Source of the DNA: an uncultured Clostridia bacterium | GTDB taxonomy: Bacteria > Bacillota > Clostridia > Oscillospirales > Acutalibacteraceae | DNA length: 5,889 bases | Reading direction: 5' to 3' | Assembly (NCBI GenBank): GCA_945221685.1 | Contig: CALYNN010000105.1 | Coordinates: 1-5,889, forward strand | In this document: piece after piece, positions 1-5,166 of the stretch | Numbering within the stretch: the stretch's first letter is position 1 | Layout: every line of letters begins with the position of its first letter | Notes under the pieces: model-generated | Seen by the model: only the letters and a program-made list of their open reading frames with translations | Told to the model about the DNA's origin: nothing | Databases searched by the model: none | Translations under genes and position numbers: made by a program

Positions 1-73
1 TTTCACAACAGGTAAGCTTAAGGTTGACGGCGACATTAACGCGGCTCTTGAAATTGTTAAGTTTTTAAAGTAA
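1..73 (+). CDS. C-terminal end of a probable SCP2 sterol-binding-domain protein (partial)
   Basis: The reading frame from base 2 is open to a TAA at 71-73 and gives 23 residues, beginning FTTGKLKVDGDINAAL and ending in EIVKFLK. The 'SGKLKIKGD...A..L..L' pattern at the extreme C-terminus is typical of SCP2 (sterol carrier protein 2-like) domains, which are small soluble lipid-binding folds found alone or as tails of larger proteins. Only this tail is visible, so the length and overall function of the protein cannot be judged. The gene is followed directly by a strong intrinsic terminator, so it ends its transcription unit. The family call rests on one short motif and is tentative; that it is the end of a real gene is well supported by the frame and the terminator. 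Confidence 0.55.
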   Translation, partial: FTTGKLKVDGDINAALEIVKFLK

Positions 74-82
74 GTAATTTTA

Positions 83-112
83 AAGGATAGCGGCTTTCGC
101 TATCCTTGTTTT
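83..112 (+). terminator. Intrinsic terminator
   Basis: A perfect 10-bp stem (83-92 AAGGATAGCG with 98-107 CGCTATCCTT) closes a 5-base loop GCTTT and is followed by GTTTT. It begins 9 bases after the stop codon of the upstream gene. It also ends only 2 bases before the Shine-Dalgarno-like element of the next gene, so transcription of that gene must either pass through it or start inside or just before it. Confidence 0.85.
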
Positions 113-114
113 AT

Positions 115-127
115 GGGTGATTTTATG
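115..127 (+). promoter_or_regulatory. Ribosome binding site deciding the start of the flavin reductase gene
   Basis: GGGTGA (115-120) followed by TTTT and ATG (125-127) can pair with the GGTGAT-complementary part of the 16S anti-Shine-Dalgarno sequence. The in-frame ATG four codons earlier (113) lies at the foot of the terminator hairpin and has no Shine-Dalgarno sequence, and the GGGTGA itself falls inside its coding frame. The later ATG is therefore preferred. Confidence 0.6.
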
Positions 128-634
128 TTTAGAGAAATTGAATTTACACAGGTAAAGGATAATGTTGTTGACCTGCTGAAAAACCGCTGGGGACTTGTTA
201 CCGCAGGAGCCCAAGACGGCTTTAACACCATGACTGTATCCTGGGGTGCAGTGGGCGAGCTGTGGGGCAAGGATATGGCTACCGTTTATATTCGCCCTCA
301 AAGATACACAGAAGAATTTTTAAACAGAGAGGATTACTTTACCCTAAGCTTTTATCCTGCCGAAATGAAGCAGCGTATTCACGGAGTATGCGGCTCAAAA
401 AGCGGCAGAGATACCGACAAGGCAAAGGAATGTAATCTTACCCCGTGCTTTAATGAAGCGGCTCCTTATTTTGAGGAAGCAGAGCTTGTGCTTGTTTGCA
501 AAAAGGCGGCAAAGGGCAAATTCAGTCCCGAAGAATTTATTGACAGCACTATTGAGGACAAATGGTACGAGGCTAAAGACTTTCACTATATTTATTACGG
601 AGCAATAGAAAAGGTCTTGATTTCTGATAAATAA
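125..634 (+). CDS. Flavin reductase-like FMN-binding split-barrel protein
   Basis: This 169-residue protein belongs to the flavin reductase-like (FMN-binding split barrel) superfamily. Members bind FMN and either reduce flavin with NAD(P)H or carry it as a cofactor; the substrate cannot be told from the sequence. Visible family features are FNTMTVSWGAVGELWGK (about residues 33-49), where the FMN phosphate and ring are usually bound, IRPQRYTEEF (56-65), CGSKSGRDTDK (89-99), and a closing strand HYIYYGAIEKV near the C-terminus. The length is normal for the small stand-alone form. It has no signal peptide or membrane segment, so it is probably cytoplasmic. The start at 125 is chosen over 113 because of the GGGTGA element before it. 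It sits alone between a terminator and the SRP RNA promoter. No U-tract terminator follows, so some read-through into the SRP RNA is possible. The family is well supported; the specific role is unknown. Confidence 0.85.
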   Translation: MFREIEFTQVKDNVVDLLKNRWGLVTAGAQDGFNTMTVSWGAVGELWGKDMATVYIRPQRYTEEFLNREDYFTLSFYPAEMKQRIHGVCGSKSGRDTDKAKECNLTPCFNEAAPYFEEAELVLVCKKAAKGKFSPEEFIDSTIEDKWYEAKDFHYIYYGAIEKVLISDK

Positions 635-645
635 TATAGTATAAT
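617..645 (+). promoter_or_regulatory. Sigma-A type promoter for SRP RNA (and probably the dnaX operon)
   Basis: TTGATT (617-622) and TATAAT (640-645) are separated by 17 bases, which is near-consensus for the housekeeping sigma factor. The expected start is near 652, about 59 bases before the SRP RNA helix. The -35 box lies inside the last codons of the flavin reductase gene and the -10 just after its stop codon. No strong terminator is seen between the SRP RNA and dnaX, so this promoter may serve both. Confidence 0.7.
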
Positions 646-653
646 ATTTTAGC

Positions 654-680
654 TGACGGAAATTGATTTTATTTCTGTTA
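654..680 (+). other. Hairpin in the SRP RNA leader
   Basis: TGACGGAAAT (654-663) can pair with ATTTCTGTTA (671-680), giving 10 bp with two G-U pairs and a 7-base loop. It starts at about the predicted transcription start of the SRP RNA precursor. It has no U-tract after it, so it is not a normal terminator. It may protect the 5' end or be a processing element; its function is unknown. Confidence 0.35.
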
Positions 681-710
681 TACCAGTGATTATAAAGGTA
701 GGGGTTTTTC

Positions 711-843
711 CTTATTTCATAATGTAGCGTACGGGCCCTGTGCGACGGGATGCTACGAACCTTGTCAGGCGGGGAACCGAGCAGCAATAAGTGGATTTTT
801 CTGTGCGCCGCAGACAAGTCTGTGCGTTACATTATGAAATAAG
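711..843 (+). ncRNA. ffs: Signal recognition particle RNA, small bacterial type (4.5S/scRNA)
   Basis: This is the RNA core of the signal recognition particle, which binds Ffh and targets nascent membrane and secreted proteins to FtsY and SecYEG. The diagnostic segments are GGGCCCTGTGCGACGGG (733-749), GAACCTTGTCAGG (757-769), the GGAA tetraloop (773-776), AGCAGCAATAAGTGG (780-794) and GTGCGCCGCAG (803-813). They match the order known from Bacillus scRNA. The symmetric loop CAGG/AGCAG that contacts the Ffh M domain is kept. The 3-bp tip stem is CGG/CCG instead of the usual TCC/GGA, so pairing is preserved. Bases 711-729 and 825-843 form a 19-bp helix with one G-U pair, which closes the molecule. 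There is no visible Alu domain, so this is the short form, about 133 nt if the whole helix is kept. The exact ends are uncertain and may be set by RNase processing. It lies directly upstream of dnaX, as in Bacillus subtilis. Confidence 0.9.
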
Positions 844-881
844 CGGCTTCTGCCTTTTATTTATTATTAAGGAGGTAGAAT

Positions 882-2567
882 ATGTATCAGGCATTATACA
901 GAAAATACAGACCGAAAAGCTTTTGCGATGTTTACGGTCAGGATCATGTTACAACTACCTTAAAAAATGAAATTATCGAAAATCGAATTTCTCACGCTTA
1001 TCTGTTTACCGGCTCAAGAGGAACCGGCAAAACCACCTGTGCAAAAATTCTTGCCAAGGCGGTTAACTGCGAAAACAGCCAAAACGGCGAGCCCTGCAAC
1101 GAATGTGAGGTGTGCCGTGCTCTTGACAGCGGCTCGATTTACGATATTGTTGAAATTGACGCCGCCTCCAACAACGGTGTGGATAATATCCGCGACTTAA
1201 GAGAGGAAGCCAACTACACCCCCTCAAGAGGAAAATACAGAGTATATATTATCGACGAGGTTCATATGCTTTCCACCGGAGCATTTAACGCTCTTTTAAA
1301 AACTCTTGAGGAGCCGCCGGCTCATGTAATATTTATTCTTGCAACAACAGAGGTTCACAAAATTCCGGCAACAATTCTTTCACGCTGTCAGCGGTTTGAT
1401 TTTAAGCGTATTCAGCCTGAAACAATGGCAACAAGGCTTAAAGAGGTTGCGGAAAAGGAGGGGCTCACCCTTGATGGTGACGCCGCAATTCTTATTGCAC
1501 GAATTGCAGACGGCGCCCTGAGAGACGGTCTTTCAATCCTTGACCAATGCTCAAGCAGAAGCAAGACGGTTGACTCTGCCCTCGTTTCGCAGGTGGCAGG
1601 TCTTGCAGGCAGAGATGCACTTTATCAGCTTACCGACTGCATATTATCTAAAAACAGTCCCCGGGCAATGGAGACCCTGTCCAAGCTTTACGAAAACAGC
1701 TACGATATGGAGCGCCTTTGCGTTGAGATGATTAATCATTTTCGCAACCTGCTTGTTGTAAAATCCGTTAATAACAGCAGAGGTCTTGTTATTTGTACGG
1801 ACGACGAGTTTAAAAGCATAGAAAAGGCGGCGGAAAGCTTTACTCTTGAAGGCATTATTTTTGCCCTTGACTTTTTCCAGACTACGCTTACAAAAATAAA
1901 GGCAGGCGCCAACTCCCGAATAGAGATGGAAATGGCATTTGTAATGCTTTGTCAGCCAAGGCTTGACTATTCGCAAAACGCAATACTTGAGCGAATTTCA
2001 CAGCTTGAGCTTGCGGTAAAAAGAGGAGTGCCTGCGTCGCCTGCCGTTCAAGCTGCAAAAGAGCCTGCGGCAGAGGTAACAAAGACGGAGCCACAGCAGA
2101 CTGCTACCGAATCACCGAAGAATGACGAGCCCGTCGAAACGCCGTTGTCTTCTGTTCAAGAGCCTAATGGCAGTTCGGCTCCTGCTGCCTCGAAAAGCGA
2201 AACTCCTTCTGTTACCTCCCCTGTTCAAGACAATTCTGTTCAAAATGAAACAGAGGAATTTACGCAGTGGGCAGAATTTATGGACGCTATCCATAAAAAC
2301 GATATTGCTCTTTTCGGCATACTCAACAGCTCCTCGGCTTATGTTCGCGGCGAGTACTTTTTGATAGACAGTCCTAACCCAACGGTTAAGGAATTTATTA
2401 AAATTCCTACTCATATGAGAGCTATTAAAAAATCCTTATTCGAGGTTACGGGCAACAATTACAAGCTTGGTATTTTTAAGAAAAAAACCGATTCTGCACA
2501 AAAGCGCGACTTGCTTGAGGATTTGGTAAATCGTGCTCAAGGCAGTGTAAAAATAAATTTTGAATAA
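882..2567 (+). CDS. dnaX: DNA polymerase III subunit gamma/tau
   Basis: DnaX is the ATP-driven clamp-loader subunit that opens the beta sliding clamp onto primed DNA and, as tau, bridges polymerase and helicase at the fork. The protein has 561 residues. Seen in order: YRPKSF near the N-terminus; Walker A GSRGTGKT (44-51); a zinc-binding set of cysteines at 63, 72, 75 and 78; Walker B VYIIDEVH (121-128); sensor 1 FILATTE (151-157); and the SRC motif (167-169) with the trans-acting arginine finger. AAA+ lid and collar domains follow to about residue 370. A Pro/Ala/Ser/Thr/Glu-rich linker of low complexity spans about 383-455, then a C-terminal domain (from about 456) typical of Firmicute tau. 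The start is fixed by AAGGAGGT (869-876) 5 bases before ATG. I see no slippery A-run in the linker that would make a gamma form by frameshifting. It is the first protein gene of a dnaX-ybaB-recR-smpB run and is probably cotranscribed with the SRP RNA upstream. Confidence 0.97.
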   Translation: MYQALYRKYRPKSFCDVYGQDHVTTTLKNEIIENRISHAYLFTGSRGTGKTTCAKILAKAVNCENSQNGEPCNECEVCRALDSGSIYDIVEIDAASNNGVDNIRDLREEANYTPSRGKYRVYIIDEVHMLSTGAFNALLKTLEEPPAHVIFILATTEVHKIPATILSRCQRFDFKRIQPETMATRLKEVAEKEGLTLDGDAAILIARIADGALRDGLSILDQCSSRSKTVDSALVSQVAGLAGRDALYQLTDCILSKNSPRAMETLSKLYENSYDMERLCVEMINHFRNLLVVKSVNNSRGLVICTDDEFKSIEKAAESFTLEGIIFALDFFQTTLTKIKAGANSRIEMEMAFVMLCQPRLDYSQNAILERISQLELAVKRGVPASPAVQAAKEPAAEVTKTEPQQTATESPKNDEPVETPLSSVQEPNGSSAPAASKSETPSVTSPVQDNSVQNETEEFTQWAEFMDAIHKNDIALFGILNSSSAYVRGEYFLIDSPNPTVKEFIKIPTHMRAIKKSLFEVTGNNYKLGIFKKKTDSAQKRDLLEDLVNRAQGSVKINFE

Positions 2568-2582
2568 ACAGGAGAATTAATT

Positions 2583-2927
2583 ATGAAAGCAAGACTTCCA
2601 CAGGGAATGGGCGGCGGACCGCAGAATATGCAGAATATGCTCCGTCAGGCTCAAAAAATGCAGGAAAACCTTGAAGCCAAAAAAGCAGAGCTGGAGGCAA
2701 AGGAATATGTTGTTACCTCCGGCGGCGGTATGGTTGAAATTACAGTTTTAGGCAATCATCAAGTAAAATCAATCGGTCTTAATCCGGAGGTTGTTGACCC
2801 CGATGATGTTGAAATGCTTGAGGATATGCTTGTTGCCGCCTTTAATGAGGCTGTTCGCCAAATTGAAGAGGAGTCCCAGCGTGAGCTTGAAAAGGTTACC
2901 GGCGGACTTAATATTCCGGGACTTTAA
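2583..2927 (+). CDS. YbaB/EbfC family nucleoid-associated protein
   Basis: This small DNA-binding protein (114 residues, family normal about 100-115) forms a tweezer-like dimer on DNA and has been linked to nucleoid structure and gene regulation in other bacteria. Its precise role in Firmicutes is not settled. Seen: a Gly/Met/Gln-rich N-terminus (QGMGGGPQNMQNM), a long helix rich in Gln, Lys and Glu (LRQAQKMQENLEAKKAELEA), the core VTSGGGMVEITVLGNHQVKSIGLNPEVV, the DPDDVEMLEDMLVAAFNEA helix, and a C-terminus ending GLNIPGL, which is a family hallmark. GGAG (2571-2574) lies 8 bases before the ATG. The gene starts 15 bases after dnaX stops and 25 bases before recR starts, the same trio as in Bacillus and E. 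coli, so operon membership is nearly certain. Confidence 0.95.
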   Translation: MKARLPQGMGGGPQNMQNMLRQAQKMQENLEAKKAELEAKEYVVTSGGGMVEITVLGNHQVKSIGLNPEVVDPDDVEMLEDMLVAAFNEAVRQIEEESQRELEKVTGGLNIPGL

Positions 2928-2952
2928 TTTTGTATAATTTTAAGAGGTAGTT

Positions 2953-3552
2953 ATGTCGTACAATCTTGCGCCGCTTCAAAATTTAATAGACCAATTTGAG
3001 CGTATGCAGGGCATAGGCCACAAAACTGCTCAGCGTATGGCGTTTTATGTTTTAGGATTATCCGATGAGGAAGCCAACAATTTTGCTAAAGCCATAACAG
3101 ACGCGCATACTAAAATTAAGCAGTGCAGCGTTTGCTGTAATTTAGCAGACAGCGAGCTTTGCCACATTTGCCAAAGCACTGCAAGGGACAAAAGCGTTAT
3201 CTGCGTCGTTGAAGACCCAAGGGATGTTGCCGCCATTGAGCGCACTCACGAGTACAACGGCACCTACCATGTGCTTCACGGTGCGATTTCGCCAATGGAC
3301 AATATCGGCCCCGACCAAATAAAAATTAAGGAGCTTATGGCGCGCCTTAACGACGATACGGTGGAGGAGGTTATTATGGCAACCAATCCCACTGTTGAGG
3401 GCGAGGCAACTGCAATGTATATCAGCAGGCTTCTTAAGCCCTTAGGCATTACCGTAAGCCGTCTTGCCTACGGTGTTCCCGTAGGGGCAGATTTGGAATA
3501 TGCCGACGAGGTTACTCTTTCAAGAGCACTTGAGGGAAGAAGCCTGATTTAG
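2953..3552 (+). CDS. recR: Recombination mediator protein RecR
   Basis: RecR acts with RecO (and RecF) to load RecA onto single-stranded gaps covered by SSB during recombinational repair. The protein has 199 residues, the usual length. Seen in order: N-terminal helix-hairpin-helix GIGHKTAQRMAFYVL (20-34); a C4 zinc finger with cysteines 58, 61, 70 and 73; a Toprim domain starting at SVICVVEDPRD (81-91) with the conserved glutamate and aspartate; TNPTVEGEATAMYI (144-157); and the C-terminal Walker B-like segment YGVPVGADLEYADEVTL (173-189) leading to ALEGR. AGAGGT (2943-2948) precedes the ATG by 4 bases. The gene lies 25 bases after ybaB and 18 bases before smpB with no terminator in either gap, so it is mid-operon. 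Nothing is missing or broken. Confidence 0.97.
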   Translation: MSYNLAPLQNLIDQFERMQGIGHKTAQRMAFYVLGLSDEEANNFAKAITDAHTKIKQCSVCCNLADSELCHICQSTARDKSVICVVEDPRDVAAIERTHEYNGTYHVLHGAISPMDNIGPDQIKIKELMARLNDDTVEEVIMATNPTVEGEATAMYISRLLKPLGITVSRLAYGVPVGADLEYADEVTLSRALEGRSLI

Positions 3553-3570
3553 CTTTTCGGAGGTGAGAGA

Positions 3571-4029
3571 ATGAAAGGTGAAAAGCAAGTAATAGCAAAC
3601 AACAAAAAAGCATATCACGATTATTTCGTTCTCGAAACCTATGAGGCAGGCATTGAGCTTTTCGGTACGGAAATCAAGTCCATAAGAAACGGCAGAGTAA
3701 ATCTTAAGGATAGCTTTTGCTCTGTTGACGACGGTGAGATGTTTGTAATCGGTATGCACATTTCGCCCTATGAGCAGGGCAACCGCTTTAACCGTGACCC
3801 AATGAGAAAGAAAAGGCTTTTGCTCCATAAGCGAGAGATTATGAAGCTTTTCGGTCAAAGTCAGCAGCAGGGACTATCAATAATTCCCTTAAGCCTTTAT
3901 CTAACAAACGGCAGGGCAAAGCTCGAGATAGGTCTTTGCAAGGGCAAAAAGCTTTATGATAAGCGCGCAGTTCAGGCAAAGAAGGACTCCGACAGAGCTA
4001 TTGAACGAGCCTTGAAGGAAAGAATATAA
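3571..4029 (+). CDS. smpB: SsrA-binding protein SmpB
   Basis: SmpB binds the tRNA-like domain of tmRNA and carries it into the empty A site of stalled ribosomes, starting trans-translation. It has 152 residues, normal for the family. Seen: NNKKAYHDYFVLETYEAGIELFGTEIKSIRNG (10-41), which covers the conserved start of the OB-fold and the helix that contacts tmRNA; GRVNLKDSF (41-49); the N.DP.RKKRLLLHKREI segment (75-90); and a basic tail KGKKLYDKRAVQAKKDSDRAIERALKERI (124-152), which becomes helical in the mRNA channel. DKR (130-132) is the conserved tail motif. A strong Shine-Dalgarno GGAGGTGA (3559-3566) precedes the ATG by 4 bases. The gene is 18 bases downstream of recR, and its functional partner tmRNA starts 32 bases after its stop codon. 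The probable ssrA promoter is embedded in its last codons. Confidence 0.97.
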   Translation: MKGEKQVIANNKKAYHDYFVLETYEAGIELFGTEIKSIRNGRVNLKDSFCSVDDGEMFVIGMHISPYEQGNRFNRDPMRKKRLLLHKREIMKLFGQSQQQGLSIIPLSLYLTNGRAKLEIGLCKGKKLYDKRAVQAKKDSDRAIERALKERI

Positions 4030-4030
4030 C
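4001..4030 (+). promoter_or_regulatory. Probable ssrA promoter inside the 3' end of smpB
   Basis: TTGAAC (4001-4006) and TATAAC (4025-4030) are 18 bases apart. Transcription would begin near 4037, giving about 24 bases of leader to be removed, as expected for RNase P processing of a tmRNA precursor. A perfect TATAAT at 4051-4056 lies closer, but it has no -35 partner and would start transcription inside the mature 5' end. Cotranscription with smpB is the alternative. Confidence 0.5.
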
Positions 4031-4060
4031 CGCATTAGCGCGTCAAATAATATAATACAC

Positions 4061-4412
4061 GGGGATGAAAGGATTTCGACAGGGTTGTTGAGCCTTGGTC
4101 AGCGAGTAGCGGAGTTGCACCGCTTAAAAAGTAACACTTTAAAATTAACTGACAAAACAGAATCAGTTGCTCTTGTTGCTTAATTAGCAGCTTGCGTTCT
4201 TCCGCGGAGTGCCACGGCCGCGGACAGAGCGTCGACTTAGTGGCGAACTTGAACGGGAGAGCGTCTCGACTCCCGTCAGGAATAAGAGAATACCGTAGGC
4301 TGAAGGCTGTTTATCGCCGTCAGCTGAGGGGATACCGAAAAGATAAACTACACTCGTAGAGCCCTTGGCAAGATGATTTTGGACGCGAGTTCAATTCTCG
4401 CCATCTCCACCA
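4061..4412 (+). ncRNA. ssrA: Transfer-messenger RNA (tmRNA), one-piece
   Basis: tmRNA acts as a tRNA and then as an mRNA on stalled ribosomes, adding a degradation tag to the unfinished protein. The 5' end GGGGATGAAAGGATTTCGAC is the classic tmRNA start. Bases 4061-4067 pair with 4402-4408 to form the acceptor stem (one G-U pair), followed by A4409 and an encoded CCA (4410-4412). The T arm is GCGAG (4385-4389) with CTCGC (4397-4401) around TTCAATT. A hairpin AGCGG/CCGCT (4108-4112/4120-4124), probably stem 1 of pseudoknot 1, lies before the tag frame. The tag stop codon sits in the loop of helix 5 (4175-4180 with 4186-4191). The length is 352 nt, normal for the one-piece form; there is no sign of circular permutation. 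Its partner smpB is immediately upstream. Confidence 0.97.
4151..4183 (+). other. tmRNA proteolysis-tag reading frame, (A)DKTESVALVA
   Basis: The frame GAC AAA ACA GAA TCA GTT GCT CTT GTT GCT TAA encodes DKTESVALVA, preceded in the finished tag by the alanine carried on tmRNA. The resume codon is placed at GAC by aligning the preceding TTAACT with the ATAACT before the Bacillus resume codon GGC, and by position after pseudoknot 1. The end of the frame is certain because the TAA lies in the helix 5 loop; the first codon is slightly less certain. The tag ends LVA rather than the usual LAA. Confidence 0.75.
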
Positions 4413-4421
4413 GGACAGAAT

Positions 4422-4466
4422 AATCCGAAACTCGTTATCGTTGGTAACTGTTTCGGATTTTCTTTA
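4422..4466 (+). terminator. Intrinsic terminator of ssrA
   Basis: AATCCGAAAC (4422-4431) pairs perfectly with GTTTCGGATT (4450-4459). An inner helix GTTAT/GTAAC (4434-4438/4444-4448) around loop CGTTG extends the hairpin. The T-rich run TTTTCTTTATTTTTG follows. It begins 10 bases after the CCA end of tmRNA and closes the dnaX-to-ssrA unit. Confidence 0.9.
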
Positions 4467-4510
4467 TTTTTGTATTAGCTATTAATTTATAGGTTTTGAA
4501 ATAGTGTGAA

Positions 4511-4551
4511 TTTATGCTTTTTTGCCCTGTTTTTATGCTTTGAGGCAAAAG
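4511..4551 (+). repeat. Short direct and inverted repeats upstream of the sigma operon promoter
   Basis: TTTATGCTTT occurs at 4511-4520 and again at 4532-4541, two turns of helix apart (21 bp). Overlapping this, TTTTGCC (4520-4526) and GGCAAAA (4544-4550) form a 7-bp perfect inverted repeat with a 17-base spacer. The block ends 4 bases before the TTGACA box, so it could be an operator or activator site. In such AT-rich DNA it could also be chance. Confidence 0.3.
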
Positions 4552-4554
4552 TAC

Positions 4555-4583
4555 TTGACAAAACTATATTTTAATGATTTAAA
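4555..4583 (+). promoter_or_regulatory. Sigma-A type promoter upstream of the ECF sigma factor gene
   Basis: A perfect -35 box TTGACA (4555-4560) is followed after 17 bases by TTTAAA (4578-4583), with an extended -10 TG at 4575-4576. Transcription would begin near 4590, about 46 bases before the sigma factor ATG. This would give basal housekeeping expression in addition to the conserved element just downstream. Confidence 0.6.
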
Positions 4584-4595
4584 ATATTTATAAAG

Positions 4596-4635
4596 TTTTT
4601 ATCACAAAAGTGGAATTTTTAGGGATATAGTATAT
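4596..4635 (+). promoter_or_regulatory. Conserved element copy 1, candidate ECF-type autoregulatory promoter
   Basis: TTTTTATCACAAAA (4596... to 4609), 11 bases, AGGGAT (4621-4626) and 9 further bases end exactly at the sigma factor ATG. The same arrangement recurs at 5833-5871 before the next gene. TCACAA and GATATAGT are separated by 16 bases, a spacing that suits an ECF promoter, and would place the transcript start at or near the ATG. The repetition is seen directly; the promoter role is inferred. Confidence 0.5.
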
Positions 4636-5163
4636 ATGATAGGACTATTTTTAAATCTTCTTGACACTCAAACAGAAAAAGAAAAATTTATTGAGTTGTA
4701 TAATACATACAAAGATTTGTTATATTGGATAGCTCTTAAAAGGACAAATAATATAGAGGATGCAGAGGAATGCGTTCAAGAAACATTTTTCTATGTTGCC
4801 AAGCATTTTAAAAAAATCGTTGAGGTTAAATCAAAAAGAACAAAATGTTATTTGTCAACCATCGTTACCGGATTTTCTATTGACATACATAATAAATCTA
4901 ACAAAATAAGCATAGTATCAACGGAAGAAGATAATGATTTAACTGATTTAGAGTATTTTGAAAACTTTGAAAAAATAGAATTATTATCTGTTTTTGATGA
5001 AGTATTAGATGAGGAAAGTAAAGTGTTTTTGTACCTAAAATATATTTACGGATATAAGAGTAGTGAAATAGCTCAAATATATAAAGTTAATGACTCATAT
5101 ATTCGTAAAAAAATACAATATGCAAAAGAGAAGTTAAGAAAATATTTTGAAGAAGGGAAATAA
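4636..5163 (+). CDS. ECF-type RNA polymerase sigma factor (sigma-70 family)
   Basis: This 175-residue protein has the two-domain plan of extracytoplasmic-function sigma factors. Region 2 spans about residues 17-92 (KFIELYNTYKDLLYWIALKR, then IEDAEECVQETFFYVAKHF, which holds the core-binding and -10 recognition part). An acidic linker (EEDNDLTDLEYFENFEKIE) leads to region 4 at about 118-170 (EESKVFLYLKYIYGYKSSEIA, then the recognition helix region YKVNDSYIRKKIQYAKEKL). It would direct RNA polymerase to a small set of promoters when released from its anti-sigma partner, encoded 3 bases downstream. No good Shine-Dalgarno sequence precedes the ATG (AGGGAT lies 9 bases upstream and is weak), which fits a leaderless or weakly translated message. 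The DNA is clearly more AT-rich than the dnaX cluster: one 60-base line in region 4 has about 23% G+C, against about 45% in a sampled dnaX line. The regulon and inducing signal cannot be read from the sequence. Confidence 0.88.
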   Translation: MIGLFLNLLDTQTEKEKFIELYNTYKDLLYWIALKRTNNIEDAEECVQETFFYVAKHFKKIVEVKSKRTKCYLSTIVTGFSIDIHNKSNKISIVSTEEDNDLTDLEYFENFEKIELLSVFDEVLDEESKVFLYLKYIYGYKSSEIAQIYKVNDSYIRKKIQYAKEKLRKYFEEGK

Positions 5164-5166
5164 AAA

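Noticed and set aside
113..127. Earlier ATG at 113 as the start of the flavin reductase
   Set aside because: It sits on the terminator U-tract without a Shine-Dalgarno sequence; the ATG at 125 has GGGTGA at suitable distance and gives the usual N-terminus for the family.
663..696. TTGATT and TATAAA as a second SRP RNA promoter
   Set aside because: The spacing is 22 bases, too long for sigma-A; the 617-645 promoter with 17-base spacing is clearly better.
395..817. Open reading frame of 140 codons on the minus strand
   Set aside because: It overlaps the end of the flavin reductase gene and most of the SRP RNA, has no recognisable domain or ribosome binding site, and is explained by the opposite-strand features.
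1644..1976. Minus-strand open frames inside dnaX (also 1888-2094 and 2112-2414)
   Set aside because: They are shadows of the dnaX coding sequence and its low-complexity linker; the proteins show no family features and lack ribosome binding sites.
2478..2490. A run of seven A residues late in dnaX, suggesting programmed frameshifting to make gamma and tau
   Set aside because: It lies about 30 codons from the end of the gene, well after the linker where a gamma form would have to stop, and it is not followed by a clear hairpin. The other A6 runs (near 962 and 2426) are also misplaced.
4051..4056. Perfect TATAAT as the ssrA -10 box
   Set aside because: No -35 box lies 16-18 bases upstream, and the start would fall at about 4063, inside the mature tmRNA 5' end. 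The TTGAAC/TATAAC pair at 4001-4030 fits better.
4514..4543. Nine-codon open frame (ATG at 4514) between ssrA and the sigma gene
   Set aside because: It is very short, has no ribosome binding site and lies upstream of the sigma operon promoter.
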